Assembly: GCA_052035955.1 (NCBI GenBank)
Contig: JBPOHD010000015.1
Location: 16,623 to 80,622 of the forward strand
From: JAEUNJ01 sp052035955
GTDB taxonomy: Bacteria; Pseudomonadota; Gammaproteobacteria; Burkholderiales; Rhodocyclaceae
DNA length: 64,000 bases
Direction: 5' to 3'
The position numbers and the translations under genes are program-made. This document shows positions 39,402 through 47,807 of the stretch, piece by piece. Below the pieces are notes generated by a model. That model saw only the letters and a program-made list of their open reading frames with translations, was not told the DNA's origin and ran no database searches. Position 1 is the stretch's first letter. The number at the start of each line of letters is the position of its first letter.

Positions 39402-41516
39402 TCATGCCTTCAGCAGGTCCTCGCGGCCGGCCATCCAGCGGGCGAGGTGGGCGTCGCAGACAGCCGGCGCCTCGCGCAGCAGGCGTTCCGCCGTCCGCCG
39501 GACCGCCTCGACCATGCCCCCGTCCTCCAGGTCGGCAAAGCGCAGCAGGGGCGCCCCGCTCTGCCGGGCGCCGATGAACTCCCCGGGGCCGCGCAATTGT
39601 AGGTCGAGACGGGCGATCTCGAAACCATCGGCATTCTCGTAGATGATCTTCAGACGCTCGCGGGCCGTGTCCGACAGGGGCGCCGCGTACAGGAGGATGC
39701 AGGCCGACTCGGCGGTGCCGCGCCCGACCCGGCCGCGCAGCTGGTGCAGCTGGGCGAGGCCGAAACGCTCCGCATGCTCGACCACCATGAGGCTCGCATT
39801 GGGCACGTCCACGCCGACCTCGATCACCGTCGTCGCCACCAGGACGTCCACGGTCCCGGCGGCGAAGCCGCCCATGACGGCGGCCTTCTCGTCCGGCTTC
39901 AGCCGGCCGTGGGCCAGACCGACCCGCAGTTCCGGCAATTCCGCCGTCAGGCGCTCGAAGGTTTCCAGCGCCGTCTTCAGCTCCAGGGTTTCCGATTCCT
40001 CGATCAGCGGGCAGACCCAGTAGGCCTGGCGGCCGGCCCGGCAGGCATCGCGGACCCGCCCCAGCACCTCGCCGCGGCGGCCTTCGGCCACCAGCTTGGT
40101 CAGGACCGGGCGGCGCCCCGGCGGCAGCTCGTCGAGGACCGACACGTCCAGGTCGGCATAGTGGCTCATGGCCAGGGTGCGCGGGATGGGGGTCGCCGAC
40201 ATGGTGAGCTGGTGCGGCTCCAGGTCCTCGGCCCCGCCCTTGCGCTTCAGGGCCAGGCGCTGGCGGACACCGAAGCGGTGCTGCTCGTCCACGATGGCCA
40301 GCCCCAGGCGGGGAAAGGCCACCTCCGCCTCGATGAGGGCATGGGTGCCCACGGCAAGCCATGTCCGCCCTTCGGCGAGGTCGCGCATGGCCGCCGCCCG
40401 GTCGGACTTGCGCCGCCCGCCGGAAAGCCAGGCCATCTCCAGCCCGAGGGGCCGGAGCCAGGCGTCCAGCTTGCGCCAGTGCTGCTCGGCGAGGATTTCG
40501 GTCGGCGCCATGAGGGCCGCCTGCCAGCCGTTCTCCACGGCCTGGAGCATGGCGAGGGCCGCGATCACGGTCTTGCCGCTGCCGACGTCCCCCTGCAGCA
40601 GGCGCTGCATGGGATGGGGCGTCGCCAGGTCGGCGGCGATCTCCGCCCAGACGCGGCGCTGGGCCCCCGTCAGGGCGAAGGGCAACACCGCCAGGAGGCG
40701 CGCCGGCAGTCCGCCGGCGGAGGCCTGGAGCGGCGGCGCCGAATGCCGACGCCGCGCCTCGTAGGCCCGCCGCAGGGACATCTGCTGGGCCAGCAACTCA
40801 TCGTGGGCGATGCGCCGCCAAGCCGGCGCCAGGGCCCTCTCCAGGCCCGTCGCATCGAGCCCCGGCGGCGGCTGGTGCAGTCGCCGAACCGCATCGCCGA
40901 AGCCCGGCAGGCCCATCGCTTGCCATACCCCCGGAGGCAAGGTCTCGCCGAGGTCCACCCGCTCCAGGGCCTGGGCGATCAGGCGGCGCAGGACTCCCTG
41001 CGCCAGGCCCGCCGTGGTCGGGTAGACCGGTGTCAGGGCCGGCGGGAGGGGGTCGCCTTCCCGCGCCGCCCGCGTCCGCGGATGGATGATTTCCGTGCCG
41101 AAGAAGCCCCCCCGTGGCTCGCCGAAGATGCGCAGGCGGTTGCCCGGCTGCAACTGTTTCTGCTGGCTCGGATAGAAATTGAGGAAGCGCAGCACCAGCT
41201 GGGCCCCCGGATCCGCCACGTCGCGCACCCGGGCCACCAGTTGCCGGCGGGGCCGGTAGGCGATGTCGCAATCGACGACCTCCACCTCGAACTGGGCCTC
41301 GACCCCGGGCAGGGCTTCGCGGACCGGCGTGATGCGGGTCTCGTCCTCGTAGCGCAATGGCAGGTGCAGGACCAGGTCTTCCGGCCGCCGCAGGCCCAGC
41401 CGGTTCAGCTTCTCGGCCAACGCCGGCCCCGCGCCGGGAAAGGCGCCCTGGGATCCGGCAGGCCGCCGGCCCGGCCGCGCCGGACCCCGGGCCTTGCCGG
41501 CAGGGGAAGCAGCCAC
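39402..41516 (-). CDS. recG: ATP-dependent DNA helicase RecG
   Basis: 704 residues. An N-terminal wedge/OB domain (LRYEDETRITPVREAL...) is followed by SF2 helicase motifs: Walker A GDVGSGKTVIAALAM, DEQHRFG (DEQH box), TMSATPIPRTLA (motif III), and the C-terminal TTVIEVGVDVPNASLMVVEHAERFGLAQLHQLRGRVGR region. It remodels stalled forks and Holliday junctions. A Pro/Gly/Arg-rich leader of ~25 residues precedes the conserved part, so the true start could be slightly downstream. Length is near the usual ~690. Confidence 0.95.
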   Translation of the reverse strand: MAASPAGKARGPARPGRRPAGSQGAFPGAGPALAEKLNRLGLRRPEDLVLHLPLRYEDETRITPVREALPGVEAQFEVEVVDCDIAYRPRRQLVARVRDVADPGAQLVLRFLNFYPSQQKQLQPGNRLRIFGEPRGGFFGTEIIHPRTRAAREGDPLPPALTPVYPTTAGLAQGVLRRLIAQALERVDLGETLPPGVWQAMGLPGFGDAVRRLHQPPPGLDATGLERALAPAWRRIAHDELLAQQMSLRRAYEARRRHSAPPLQASAGGLPARLLAVLPFALTGAQRRVWAEIAADLATPHPMQRLLQGDVGSGKTVIAALAMLQAVENGWQAALMAPTEILAEQHWRKLDAWLRPLGLEMAWLSGGRRKSDRAAAMRDLAEGRTWLAVGTHALIEAEVAFPRLGLAIVDEQHRFGVRQRLALKRKGGAEDLEPHQLTMSATPIPRTLAMSHYADLDVSVLDELPPGRRPVLTKLVAEGRRGEVLGRVRDACRAGRQAYWVCPLIEESETLELKTALETFERLTAELPELRVGLAHGRLKPDEKAAVMGGFAAGTVDVLVATTVIEVGVDVPNASLMVVEHAERFGLAQLHQLRGRVGRGTAESACILLYAAPLSDTARERLKIIYENADGFEIARLDLQLRGPGEFIGARQSGAPLLRFADLEDGGMVEAVRRTAERLLREAPAVCDAHLARWMAGREDLLKA

Positions 41517-41533
41517 CGGATTGCGGGCCAGGA

Positions 41534-41914
41534 TCAGCCCAGGTGCAGGATCGCGTCCGCCTCGACCAGGGCGCCGCGGGGCAGTTCCTTCACCCCGACG
41601 GCGGCGCGGGCCGGATAGGGCTGGGCGATGTAGCGGGCCATCACCTCGTTGACCTTGGCGAAGTTGCCCAGGTCGGTCAGGTAGATGTTCAGCTTGACCG
41701 CGGCGTCGAGGCTACCGCCGGCCGCTTCGGCCACCGCCTTGAGGTTCTCGAAGACCCGCACGATCTGGGCATCGATGCCCTCGACCATCTGCATGGACGC
41801 GGGATCCAGGCCGATCTGCCCGGAAAGGTAGACGGTGTCCCCGGCCCGGACGGCCTGGGAGTAGGTGCCGATGGCGGCCGGGGCCCCCGGCGTGGCGATG
41901 ATCTGGCGCGGCAT
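41534..41914 (-). CDS. ridA: RidA-family enamine/imine deaminase
   Basis: 126 residues, YjgF/YER057c/UK114 family. Start IIATPGAPAAIGTYSQAVRAG matches, and the catalytic arginine region ARAAVGVKELPRGALVEADAI is intact. RidA hydrolyses reactive 2-aminoacrylate and other enamines from PLP enzymes, protecting the cell. It lies 17 bases upstream of recG on the same strand and diverges from a GGDEF gene. Confidence 0.93.
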   Translation of the reverse strand: MPRQIIATPGAPAAIGTYSQAVRAGDTVYLSGQIGLDPASMQMVEGIDAQIVRVFENLKAVAEAAGGSLDAAVKLNIYLTDLGNFAKVNEVMARYIAQPYPARAAVGVKELPRGALVEADAILHLG

Positions 41915-41972
41915 TGCTTCCTCCGTCGAAATTCCGAAAGCCCGTATGTTAGCCGCCTCCGGGCCGCCGACC

Positions 41973-41978
41973 TATAAT
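41973..41978 (+). promoter_or_regulatory. Consensus TATAAT close to the start of the GGDEF gene
   Basis: A perfect -10 hexamer only 9 bases before ATG 41988, with a weak TTAGCC (41949-41954) 18 bases upstream. If used, the 5' leader would be about 0-5 bases, i.e. a near-leaderless mRNA. No Shine-Dalgarno sequence is seen. Confidence 0.5.
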
Positions 41979-41987
41979 GCGCCCTCC

Positions 41988-43301
41988 ATGACAGGCCCAT
42001 CCCCACCTCCCGCCGGCGCCGCCGATACCAGCCAGAGCATGCTGGACGGCATCCTGGAATCCATCATCTGCGTGGACCTGGAAGGCCGCATCACCTACTG
42101 GAACAAGGGGGCCGAATTGCTCTACGGCTACCTGCGGGATGAAGCACTCGGGCAACATTTCTCCATGCTCTACCCGGGCGGCCGGGTCGAGGAGGAAGCC
42201 CTGATGGGGGCCTTCGGGCCGCGCCTGGCCTCGGGCGAACGACTGGAAATCGAAGGTTGGCGGGTCCGCAAGGACGGCCGGCAAGTATTCGTCCACCTGG
42301 CCGCCTCGCCGCTCCGGGACGACCAGGGCCGCCACATCGGCCTCATCGGCTTCGCCCTCGACATGACGGACCGCAAGCGGGCCGAAGATGCCCTGCGGGA
42401 GCGGGAGAAGGATCTTTCGGAGCAGAACGCCCTCAATCAGGCCATGCTGGACGCCCAGTCGGAGGCCGGCATCGGGCAGATCGTCATCGAGAACGGCCGC
42501 GTCGTCTTCTGCAACGAGGCGATCTGCCGCCTGGCCGGCTACAGCGCCGACGAGATGCTGCACCTGAGCTCCTTCCTGGAGTTGTGCCACCCGACGGACC
42601 GGGAGCGGGTGGCCTTCAACCACCAGCGGCGCTTGACCGGCGAGAGCTTCGAGAACCGCTACGACATTTCGATCCTGACCAAGTACGGGGAACGGCGGGA
42701 GGTGGAGATCGCCGTCGCCACCATCGCCGGGAGGGAGAATCCCGCCGTCCTGGTCGTCGCCGTGGACATCACCGACCGCAAGCTCGCCGAGGAACGGGTG
42801 CAGTACCTGGCCCTGCACGACAGCCTGACGGGGCTGGCCAACCGCGTCCTGTTCTTCGACCGCCTCAATTCGGCCATCGCCCGGGCGCGGCGCCTGCAAA
42901 ATTCCTTCGCCCTGCTGTTCCTCGACCTGGACGATTTCAAGCCCATCAACGACACCCTCGGCCACGACGCCGGTGACCTGGCCCTGCGCGGCGTCGCCGA
43001 GCGCCTGCGCGGCTGCGTCCGGGAAAGCGATACCGTCGCCCGCGTCGGCGGCGACGAATTCATCCTGCTGGTGAACGACGTCGCCGATGCCGAAGCGGCA
43101 CTGGCCATCGCCGACAAGGTGATCTCGGCGATCACCGAGCCGATCAAGCTCGACGGCCACCAGTTCACCCTCGGCGCCAGCGTCGGCGTCGCCCTTTATC
43201 CCGAGCATGGACTGGATGCCGACAGCCTGATGCAGCATGCCGACTCGGCGATGTACGGGGCGAAGCGCCTGGGCAAGAACCGCCGCATCCTGTTCCGCTG
43301 A
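41988..43301 (+). CDS. PAS-PAS-GGDEF diguanylate cyclase
   Basis: 437 residues, soluble, no membrane helices. PAS-A (about 18-130, ICVDLEGRITYWNKGAELLYG) ends in a PAC segment (GFALDMTDRKRAEDAL). PAS-B (about 145-265) ends VVAVDITDRKLAEERV. The GGDEF domain (about 270-437) has a complete GGDEF (354-358), substrate motif LDLDDFKPINDTLGH, and an inhibitory RxxD site (RESD, 345-348) five residues before it. It is therefore a likely active, product-inhibited c-di-GMP synthase whose PAS domains sense a cytoplasmic ligand or redox state. Gene neighbours do not reveal its target. Confidence 0.92.
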   Translation: MTGPSPPPAGAADTSQSMLDGILESIICVDLEGRITYWNKGAELLYGYLRDEALGQHFSMLYPGGRVEEEALMGAFGPRLASGERLEIEGWRVRKDGRQVFVHLAASPLRDDQGRHIGLIGFALDMTDRKRAEDALREREKDLSEQNALNQAMLDAQSEAGIGQIVIENGRVVFCNEAICRLAGYSADEMLHLSSFLELCHPTDRERVAFNHQRRLTGESFENRYDISILTKYGERREVEIAVATIAGRENPAVLVVAVDITDRKLAEERVQYLALHDSLTGLANRVLFFDRLNSAIARARRLQNSFALLFLDLDDFKPINDTLGHDAGDLALRGVAERLRGCVRESDTVARVGGDEFILLVNDVADAEAALAIADKVISAITEPIKLDGHQFTLGASVGVALYPEHGLDADSLMQHADSAMYGAKRLGKNRRILFR

Positions 43302-43327
43302 CCGGGCACGGGGCGCCGTCTCCCCGG

Positions 43328-43750
43328 TCAGTTCACCGCGAAGTCCAGGCGCTCGAAGACGTGCTGCAGGCCGCGCCGCGCAGCCACGTTGAGGATCAGC
43401 GGCCCCTTCAGGTTGGCCCGCAGGGGACCTTCGCGCCCGCCCTCGTCGCGGTCGCGCAGCAGCATCACCACCACCACCGCGTCGTCGGGGGAGGCCAGGG
43501 CCAGGACGCCGGCCTCCTCGTCGTTAAGCGATATCCGGTAATCGAAGCCGAAGCGTGCCGGATCGGCCACGTGGAAGGCCACCTCGGGCATTTCCAGGGA
43601 CTGGAGGATGTAGTAGGCCGGCTCGCCGCCTTCCGGGTGGAAGAGGGAGAAGCGCCGCAGGTCCTCGAACCCGGGCAGGCCGCGGGGAAATTCGAGGATT
43701 CGCTCGGGGGCCACCTCGATGCTGCCGTAGCGGGGGGATTCGATTTTCAT
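43328..43750 (-). CDS. fliW: Flagellar assembly factor FliW
   Basis: 140 residues from ATG 43750 (GGAG 7 bases upstream). FliW signature: ILEFPRGLPGFEDLRRFSL near the N terminus, then FGFDYRISLNDEE and PLILNVAARRGLQHV. FliW binds flagellin and antagonises the RNA-binding protein CsrA, coupling flagellin synthesis to export. No csrA, fliC or other flagellar gene is nearby, so this is an isolated locus. It is convergent with the GGDEF gene across a 26-base gap. Confidence 0.88.
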   Translation of the reverse strand: MKIESPRYGSIEVAPERILEFPRGLPGFEDLRRFSLFHPEGGEPAYYILQSLEMPEVAFHVADPARFGFDYRISLNDEEAGVLALASPDDAVVVVMLLRDRDEGGREGPLRANLKGPLILNVAARRGLQHVFERLDFAVN

Positions 43751-43810
43751 GGGCGCTCCAGTTCGCATGTGAAGTCCTGGCCGAAGGCGACGACGTCCAG
43801 GCAGGCACCC

Positions 43811-44512
43811 CTAACGCTTGGTCGCCATCACCACCCCGGGCTCGAGGCCGAGCGCGGCCAGCTTCTGCCGCGCCTCCTCCGCCTCCTGGCGGCTGGCGAA
43901 GGGACCGACCTGGACCCGCGCCTCGATCTGGCTCGGTATGCCGTTCAGCTCAAGCTTGGCGCGCAATTCCTCGGCGTTGGCGACGTTGTTGAACACGCCC
44001 AGCTGCAACAGGAAGCGCTTGCCCGCCTCGGCGGCCCGGGTCAGGGGACGGGAGGCCGGCGCATGGGCGGCGACCGGCGGGCGGGCGATGCGGCCGGTCT
44101 CTTCCGCCACGGACGGCGGCGCCGGCGGTTCGCTCGGCCGCATCATGGCCGGGCGGGCCTCGGCGGGCTTCGTGAGAGGCCGTTCCCGAGGCACCCGCAG
44201 GGCCGGCGCGGCGGCGGATTCGGTACGTTCCGGCTCGGCGGCCGGTTCGGCGCCTGCCTCGTTCTTCGCCTCATCGCCGGGCTCCGCCTTCTCCTCCGGC
44301 TTGGCGGCCTCGGCCGGCTTGGGCTCCGGCGGCGGCGGCAGGACGGCCACCGGCGCTGGCGCCGGCTTCTCCGGCGTGTTCAGCGCGTCGAACAGGGCCA
44401 GGCCGCCGAGCAGCGCCACGATCAGCACGCCGGCGACGGCCATCCGGCCGACCAGCCGCTTCTTCAGGGCCTCGTCATCGTTCGCTGTCTGCGGGGTGGT
44501 CTGATCCGTCAT
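43811..44512 (-). CDS. SPOR-domain inner-membrane protein
   Basis: 233 residues. A short cytoplasmic N terminus is followed by one membrane helix (about 25-48, AVAGVLIVALLGGLALFDAL). A long Pro/Ala/Glu-rich periplasmic linker follows, then a C-terminal SPOR domain (about 160-233, FLLQLGVFNNVANAEEL...RVQVGPFASRQEAEEA). SPOR domains bind denuded peptidoglycan at division septa, so a DedD/FtsN-like role is likely. Its start overlaps the 3' end of the DUF2802 gene by 38 bases. Confidence 0.9.
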   Translation of the reverse strand: MTDQTTPQTANDDEALKKRLVGRMAVAGVLIVALLGGLALFDALNTPEKPAPAPVAVLPPPPEPKPAEAAKPEEKAEPGDEAKNEAGAEPAAEPERTESAAAPALRVPRERPLTKPAEARPAMMRPSEPPAPPSVAEETGRIARPPVAAHAPASRPLTRAAEAGKRFLLQLGVFNNVANAEELRAKLELNGIPSQIEARVQVGPFASRQEAEEARQKLAALGLEPGVVMATKR

Positions 44513-45056
44513 AGTCGTCCTCTTCCCTGAGTTCTTCGTCGAGGGGCACGCCGCGGCTGAGGGATGCCACGAGTTCCGCCTCGCCGATGGAGATGCCGCA
44601 GCGTCCCGCGATGCCCGCCGGATCCAGTCCCTTTCGCGCCAGCGCCATGGCCTCGCCGTACAGGGGCGAGACGCTCTGGGCCGACTGCAAGCGGGAGGTC
44701 AGCGCGTCGATCTCCTCCCGCTGCCGGTCCACCGTCTGCCCCAGGCGACGCAGCTCGTCCCGCAGTTGCCGGACCTCCGCCTCCAGGCTGCTGCGCGCCA
44801 GCTCCACTGCGAAGCCCGCCGGGTCGCCGGCCACCGGGACGGTGGCGAACGGGGCGAACGGTACCGAAGGCGGATCGTCTCCAGGCAAGGGCTCGTCGAG
44901 GGAAATATCGACGGCGGTCGTGAAGACCGGCGGCGTCGTTGCCGTCGGCGGCCGGCGCAGGCGCAGCAGGCGCAGGAAGCTGAACACCAGATAGAAGGTG
45001 GCCAGCACCGCCGCCAGGATCACCGCGTCGCGCCATTCCAGGGCCGCGGGATCCAT
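44475..45056 (-). CDS. DUF2802-type membrane protein
   Basis: 193 residues from ATG 45056. One N-terminal helix (AVILAAVLATFYLVFSFLRLL), a short basic patch, a variable acidic/proline region, and a coiled coil (about 95-130, EAEVRQLRDELRRLGQTVDRQ). A C-terminal helix-turn-helix-like segment follows (ARKGLDPAGIAGRCGISIGEAELVASL), characteristic of DUF2802. Function is unknown. Start and stop codons are shared with neighbours: its ATG overlaps the metY stop (TGATG), and its end overlaps the SPOR gene. Confidence 0.75.
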   Translation of the reverse strand: MDPAALEWRDAVILAAVLATFYLVFSFLRLLRLRRPPTATTPPVFTTAVDISLDEPLPGDDPPSVPFAPFATVPVAGDPAGFAVELARSSLEAEVRQLRDELRRLGQTVDRQREEIDALTSRLQSAQSVSPLYGEAMALARKGLDPAGIAGRCGISIGEAELVASLSRGVPLDEELREEDDYDGSDHPADSER

Positions 45057-46342
45057 CAGCCGGCACTCCGTTCCAGGGCCTGGTCGATGTCCCAGAGGAT
45101 GTCGTCGAGCGTCTCGATGCCCACCGAGAGGCGGATCATGTCCGGCGTCACGCCGGCGGCCGCCTGCTGGGCGGCATCGAGCTGGCGGTGGGTCGTCGAT
45201 GCCGGATGGATGACCAGGCTGCGGGCGTCGCCGATGTTGGCGAGGTGCGAGAGGAACTGCACGGCGTCGATGAAGCGCTCGCCGGCCGGCTGGCCGCCGG
45301 CGATGCCGAAGGCCAGGATGGCGCCGGCGCCCTTGGGCAGGTAGCGGGAGCCGAGCGCCGCGTAGGGACTCGATTCCAGGCCGGGGTAATTGACCCAGGC
45401 GACGCGGGGATGCCGCTCCAGGTGGCGGGCCACGGCCAGGGCATTGGCGCAATGGCGGTCCATGCGCAGCGGCAGGGTCTCGATGCCCTGCAGGAGCTGC
45501 CAGGCGTTGAAGGGCGACAGGGATGGCCCGAAGGTGCGCAGCGTCTCCATGCGCGCCTTCATCGTGAAGGCGAAATCGCCGAAGGTCTCGTAGAACTTGA
45601 CGCCGTGGTAGCCCGTCGAGGGCTCCGTCATGCCGGGGAACTTGCCGTTGTCCCAGGGGAAACGGCCCGACTCGACGACCACGCCGCCCATGGTCGTGCC
45701 GTGGCCGCCCAGGAACTTGGTGGCCGAGTGGATGACGATGTCCGCCCCGTGCTCGATGGGCCGGCAGAGCCAGGGCGAGGCCAGGGTGCTGTCGATGACC
45801 AGGGGTACCCCGTGGCCGCGGGCGATCGTCGCCACCGCCGCGATGTCGAGGATGTTCAGGCGGGGATTGGCGATGGTCTCGGCGAACAGGCAGCGGGTGT
45901 TGTCCGAGAGGGCGGCGCGGAAGTTCGCCGGATCGTCGGGATCGACGAAGACCGTCTCGATGCCCAGCCTGCGCAGGGAGACGTCGAGCTGGGAGAAGGT
46001 GCCGCCGTAGAGGGTTCGGGCGGCGACGATGCGGTCGCCGGCCTGGCAGAGGGTCAGCAGTGCCACCATCTGGGCCGCCAGGCCCGAGGCCGCGGCAACC
46101 GCCGCGCGGCCGCCTTCCAGGGCCGCGACCCGCTCCTCCAGGGCCGCCACCGTGGGATTGGACAGGCGCGAATAGACGTTGCCGAAGGTCTGCAGGTTGA
46201 ACAGGCTCGCCGCGTGGTCGGCCGAATCGAAGACGAAGGAGGTCGTCTGGTAGATCGGCAGCGCACGGGCGCCCGTCGCCGGGTCCGGCTGCTGGCCGGC
46301 ATGCAGGCAGAGGGTTTCGAGGCCGAAGGCGCGATCGGGCAT
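45056..46342 (-). CDS. metY: O-acetylhomoserine aminocarboxypropyltransferase (MetY-type)
   Basis: 428 residues from ATG 46342. Cys/Met-metabolism PLP enzyme: YSRLSNPTVAALEERVAALE, ASGLAAQMVALLTL, the Schiff-base Lys in HSATKFLGGHGTTMGGV, and the C-terminal substrate loop ANIGDARSLVIHPASTTHRQL. Length (~430) and this loop favour MetY (sulfhydrylation of O-acetylhomoserine) over the ~390-residue MetZ/MetB. It makes homocysteine directly from sulfide. It is translationally coupled to the DUF2802 and SPOR genes, an unexpected pairing. Confidence 0.88.
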   Translation of the reverse strand: MPDRAFGLETLCLHAGQQPDPATGARALPIYQTTSFVFDSADHAASLFNLQTFGNVYSRLSNPTVAALEERVAALEGGRAAVAAASGLAAQMVALLTLCQAGDRIVAARTLYGGTFSQLDVSLRRLGIETVFVDPDDPANFRAALSDNTRCLFAETIANPRLNILDIAAVATIARGHGVPLVIDSTLASPWLCRPIEHGADIVIHSATKFLGGHGTTMGGVVVESGRFPWDNGKFPGMTEPSTGYHGVKFYETFGDFAFTMKARMETLRTFGPSLSPFNAWQLLQGIETLPLRMDRHCANALAVARHLERHPRVAWVNYPGLESSPYAALGSRYLPKGAGAILAFGIAGGQPAGERFIDAVQFLSHLANIGDARSLVIHPASTTHRQLDAAQQAAAGVTPDMIRLSVGIETLDDILWDIDQALERSAG

Positions 46343-46385
46343 GGGACGGAAAGACGGACGATTCGGTCGATAATAGCGGCCGTCA

Positions 46386-47177
46386 ATGGCCCGCCAAACG
46401 GCGAGCAGACCGCCCAAGGCCCCACATTTCCCCGTGTTTTTCGCCAAGAAGCTGCTCTCCGCCCTCCTCCTGCCGCCCCTGGCGCCGCTGCTGCTGGTCC
46501 TGGCCGGCCTGCTCCTGCTGCGCCGCCGGCCGCGCCTGGGCCGGTGGGCGGCCTTCGCCGGCCTGCTGCTGCTCTGGGCCTTGTCGACGCCCTGGGTGGG
46601 GAAGGCCCTGCTGCAGCGGGTCGAGACCTACCCGGCCGTCGCGCCCGGCGCCCTGCGGGAGGTCCAGGCCATCGTCGTGCTGGGCGGCGGCAACCTGCTC
46701 GGCGCCCCGGAATACGGCGGCGACACGGTCGGGCCGCCGAGCCTGGCGCGCATCCGCTATGCCGCCCGCCTGCACCGGCAGAGCGGACTGCCCATCCTGG
46801 TCACCGGCGGCGCCCCCCTGGGCGGCCGGCCCGAGGGCGACACCATGGCCGAGGCCCTGGCGGGGGAATTCGGGGTGCCGGTCCGCTGGCGCGAAACCCT
46901 CTCCCGGGACACGGCCGAGAACGCCCGCCTGTCGGCGCCGCTGCTGAAGGCCGCCGGCATTCGCCGCCTCGCCCTGGTCAGCCACGCCTGGCACCTGCCG
47001 CGCGCCGTGCCCCTGTTCGAGCGCGAGGGGTTCGAAGTCGTGCCGGCGCCAACGGCATTCACGGCCCCGCCCGCTTCGTTCCTGCTGGGTCTGCTGCCTT
47101 CGATCGGCGGACTGGAGGCCAGCTACTGGGCCTGCCACGAGGGACTGGGGCGGTTGGCGCAGGCGGTCCTCCCGTAA
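46386..47177 (+). CDS. DUF218/YdcF-family membrane protein (ElyC/SanA-like)
   Basis: 263 residues. Two N-terminal membrane helices (LLPPLAPLLLVLAGLLLL and LGRWAAFAGLLLLWAL) are followed by a DUF218 alpha/beta domain with VVLGGGN, ILVTGG (VTGGAP), RDTAENA and LVSHAWHLPRA. ElyC, a relative, affects envelope polymer assembly at low temperature. Start uncertain: GTG 46434 opens VFFAKKLLSALLLPP, a common family N terminus, whereas ATG 46386 would add 16 residues. Divergent from metY with only ~45 bases between. Confidence 0.85.
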   Translation: MARQTASRPPKAPHFPVFFAKKLLSALLLPPLAPLLLVLAGLLLLRRRPRLGRWAAFAGLLLLWALSTPWVGKALLQRVETYPAVAPGALREVQAIVVLGGGNLLGAPEYGGDTVGPPSLARIRYAARLHRQSGLPILVTGGAPLGGRPEGDTMAEALAGEFGVPVRWRETLSRDTAENARLSAPLLKAAGIRRLALVSHAWHLPRAVPLFEREGFEVVPAPTAFTAPPASFLLGLLPSIGGLEASYWACHEGLGRLAQAVLP

Positions 47178-47283
47178 CCGGCCCGCCCGAACCGCCCGTC
47201 GGGAACAGCGCTTCGCGCCGCCGGACTTCGGCTCGCCGGGCCCAGTATCGGCCAGGGTGGAGAGGGTTCGATCCGCGAAAACC

Positions 47284-47310
47284 GTCGCGGCGAGAACGCC
47301 GCTCCCACAT
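47284..47310. repeat. REP-like palindrome
   Basis: A hairpin GCGGCG-AGAA-CGCCGC (47287-47302) flanked by the asymmetric tail TCCCACA. Read on the minus strand it is TGTGGGAGCGGCGTTCTCGC..., the layout of Pseudomonas-type REP sequences (GTGGGAG tail plus GC-rich hairpin). It is a single copy here, in the 158-base gap between the DUF218 and thioesterase genes. REPs often recur many times per genome and are mobilised by RAYT transposases. None is in the window. Confidence 0.6.
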
Positions 47311-47335
47311 GGCGCGCGGACGTACCGTGCCGGAT

Positions 47336-47734
47336 TCAGTCGAGGGGCGGAACCTCGCGCTTGGACCCATCCGCATTCAGGCAGACGTAGGTCAGCGTCG
47401 CCTCGGTCACCTTGACGAAGATGGGATTCTCGGGATGCCGTTCGGCATAGACCTGCACGTCCACGGTGATGGAAGTGCGGCCAACCTTGACCACCTCGGC
47501 ATAGAAGCTCACCACGTCGCCGACCGCCACGGGCTGCTTGAACACAAAGGAATTGACCGCCACGGTGGTCACCCGGCCGCGGGCGCGGCGGATGGCCGGC
47601 ATGGCGCCGGCGATGTCCACCTGTGCCATCACCCAGCCGCCGAAGACGTCGCCGGCGGCGTTGAGGTCGGCGGGCATGGGGACCACCCGGAGGGCGGGTT
47701 GCTTGTCGGGCAGTTGGGCGCGGCATTCGCTCAT
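47336..47734 (-). CDS. Acyl-CoA thioesterase (YciA-like hot-dog)
   Basis: 132 residues from ATG 47734 (GGAG about 10 bases upstream). Single hot-dog domain with the catalytic-Asp motif NAAGDVFGGWVMAQVD, core VAVNSFVFKQPVAVGD and VTEATLTYV near the C terminus. It hydrolyses short- to medium-chain acyl-CoA in the cytoplasm. It sits immediately downstream of the beta-oxidation cluster on the same strand, fitting a role in acyl-CoA turnover. Confidence 0.9.
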   Translation of the reverse strand: MSECRAQLPDKQPALRVVPMPADLNAAGDVFGGWVMAQVDIAGAMPAIRRARGRVTTVAVNSFVFKQPVAVGDVVSFYAEVVKVGRTSITVDVQVYAERHPENPIFVKVTEATLTYVCLNADGSKREVPPLD

Positions 47735-47807
47735 GGCGTGGGTTCTCCGGTTGCGGGCGGGCCGCACCGCGGCCTCGGGCGGCGCTGGGGTCGCCGCCAG
47801 GCGGCGC

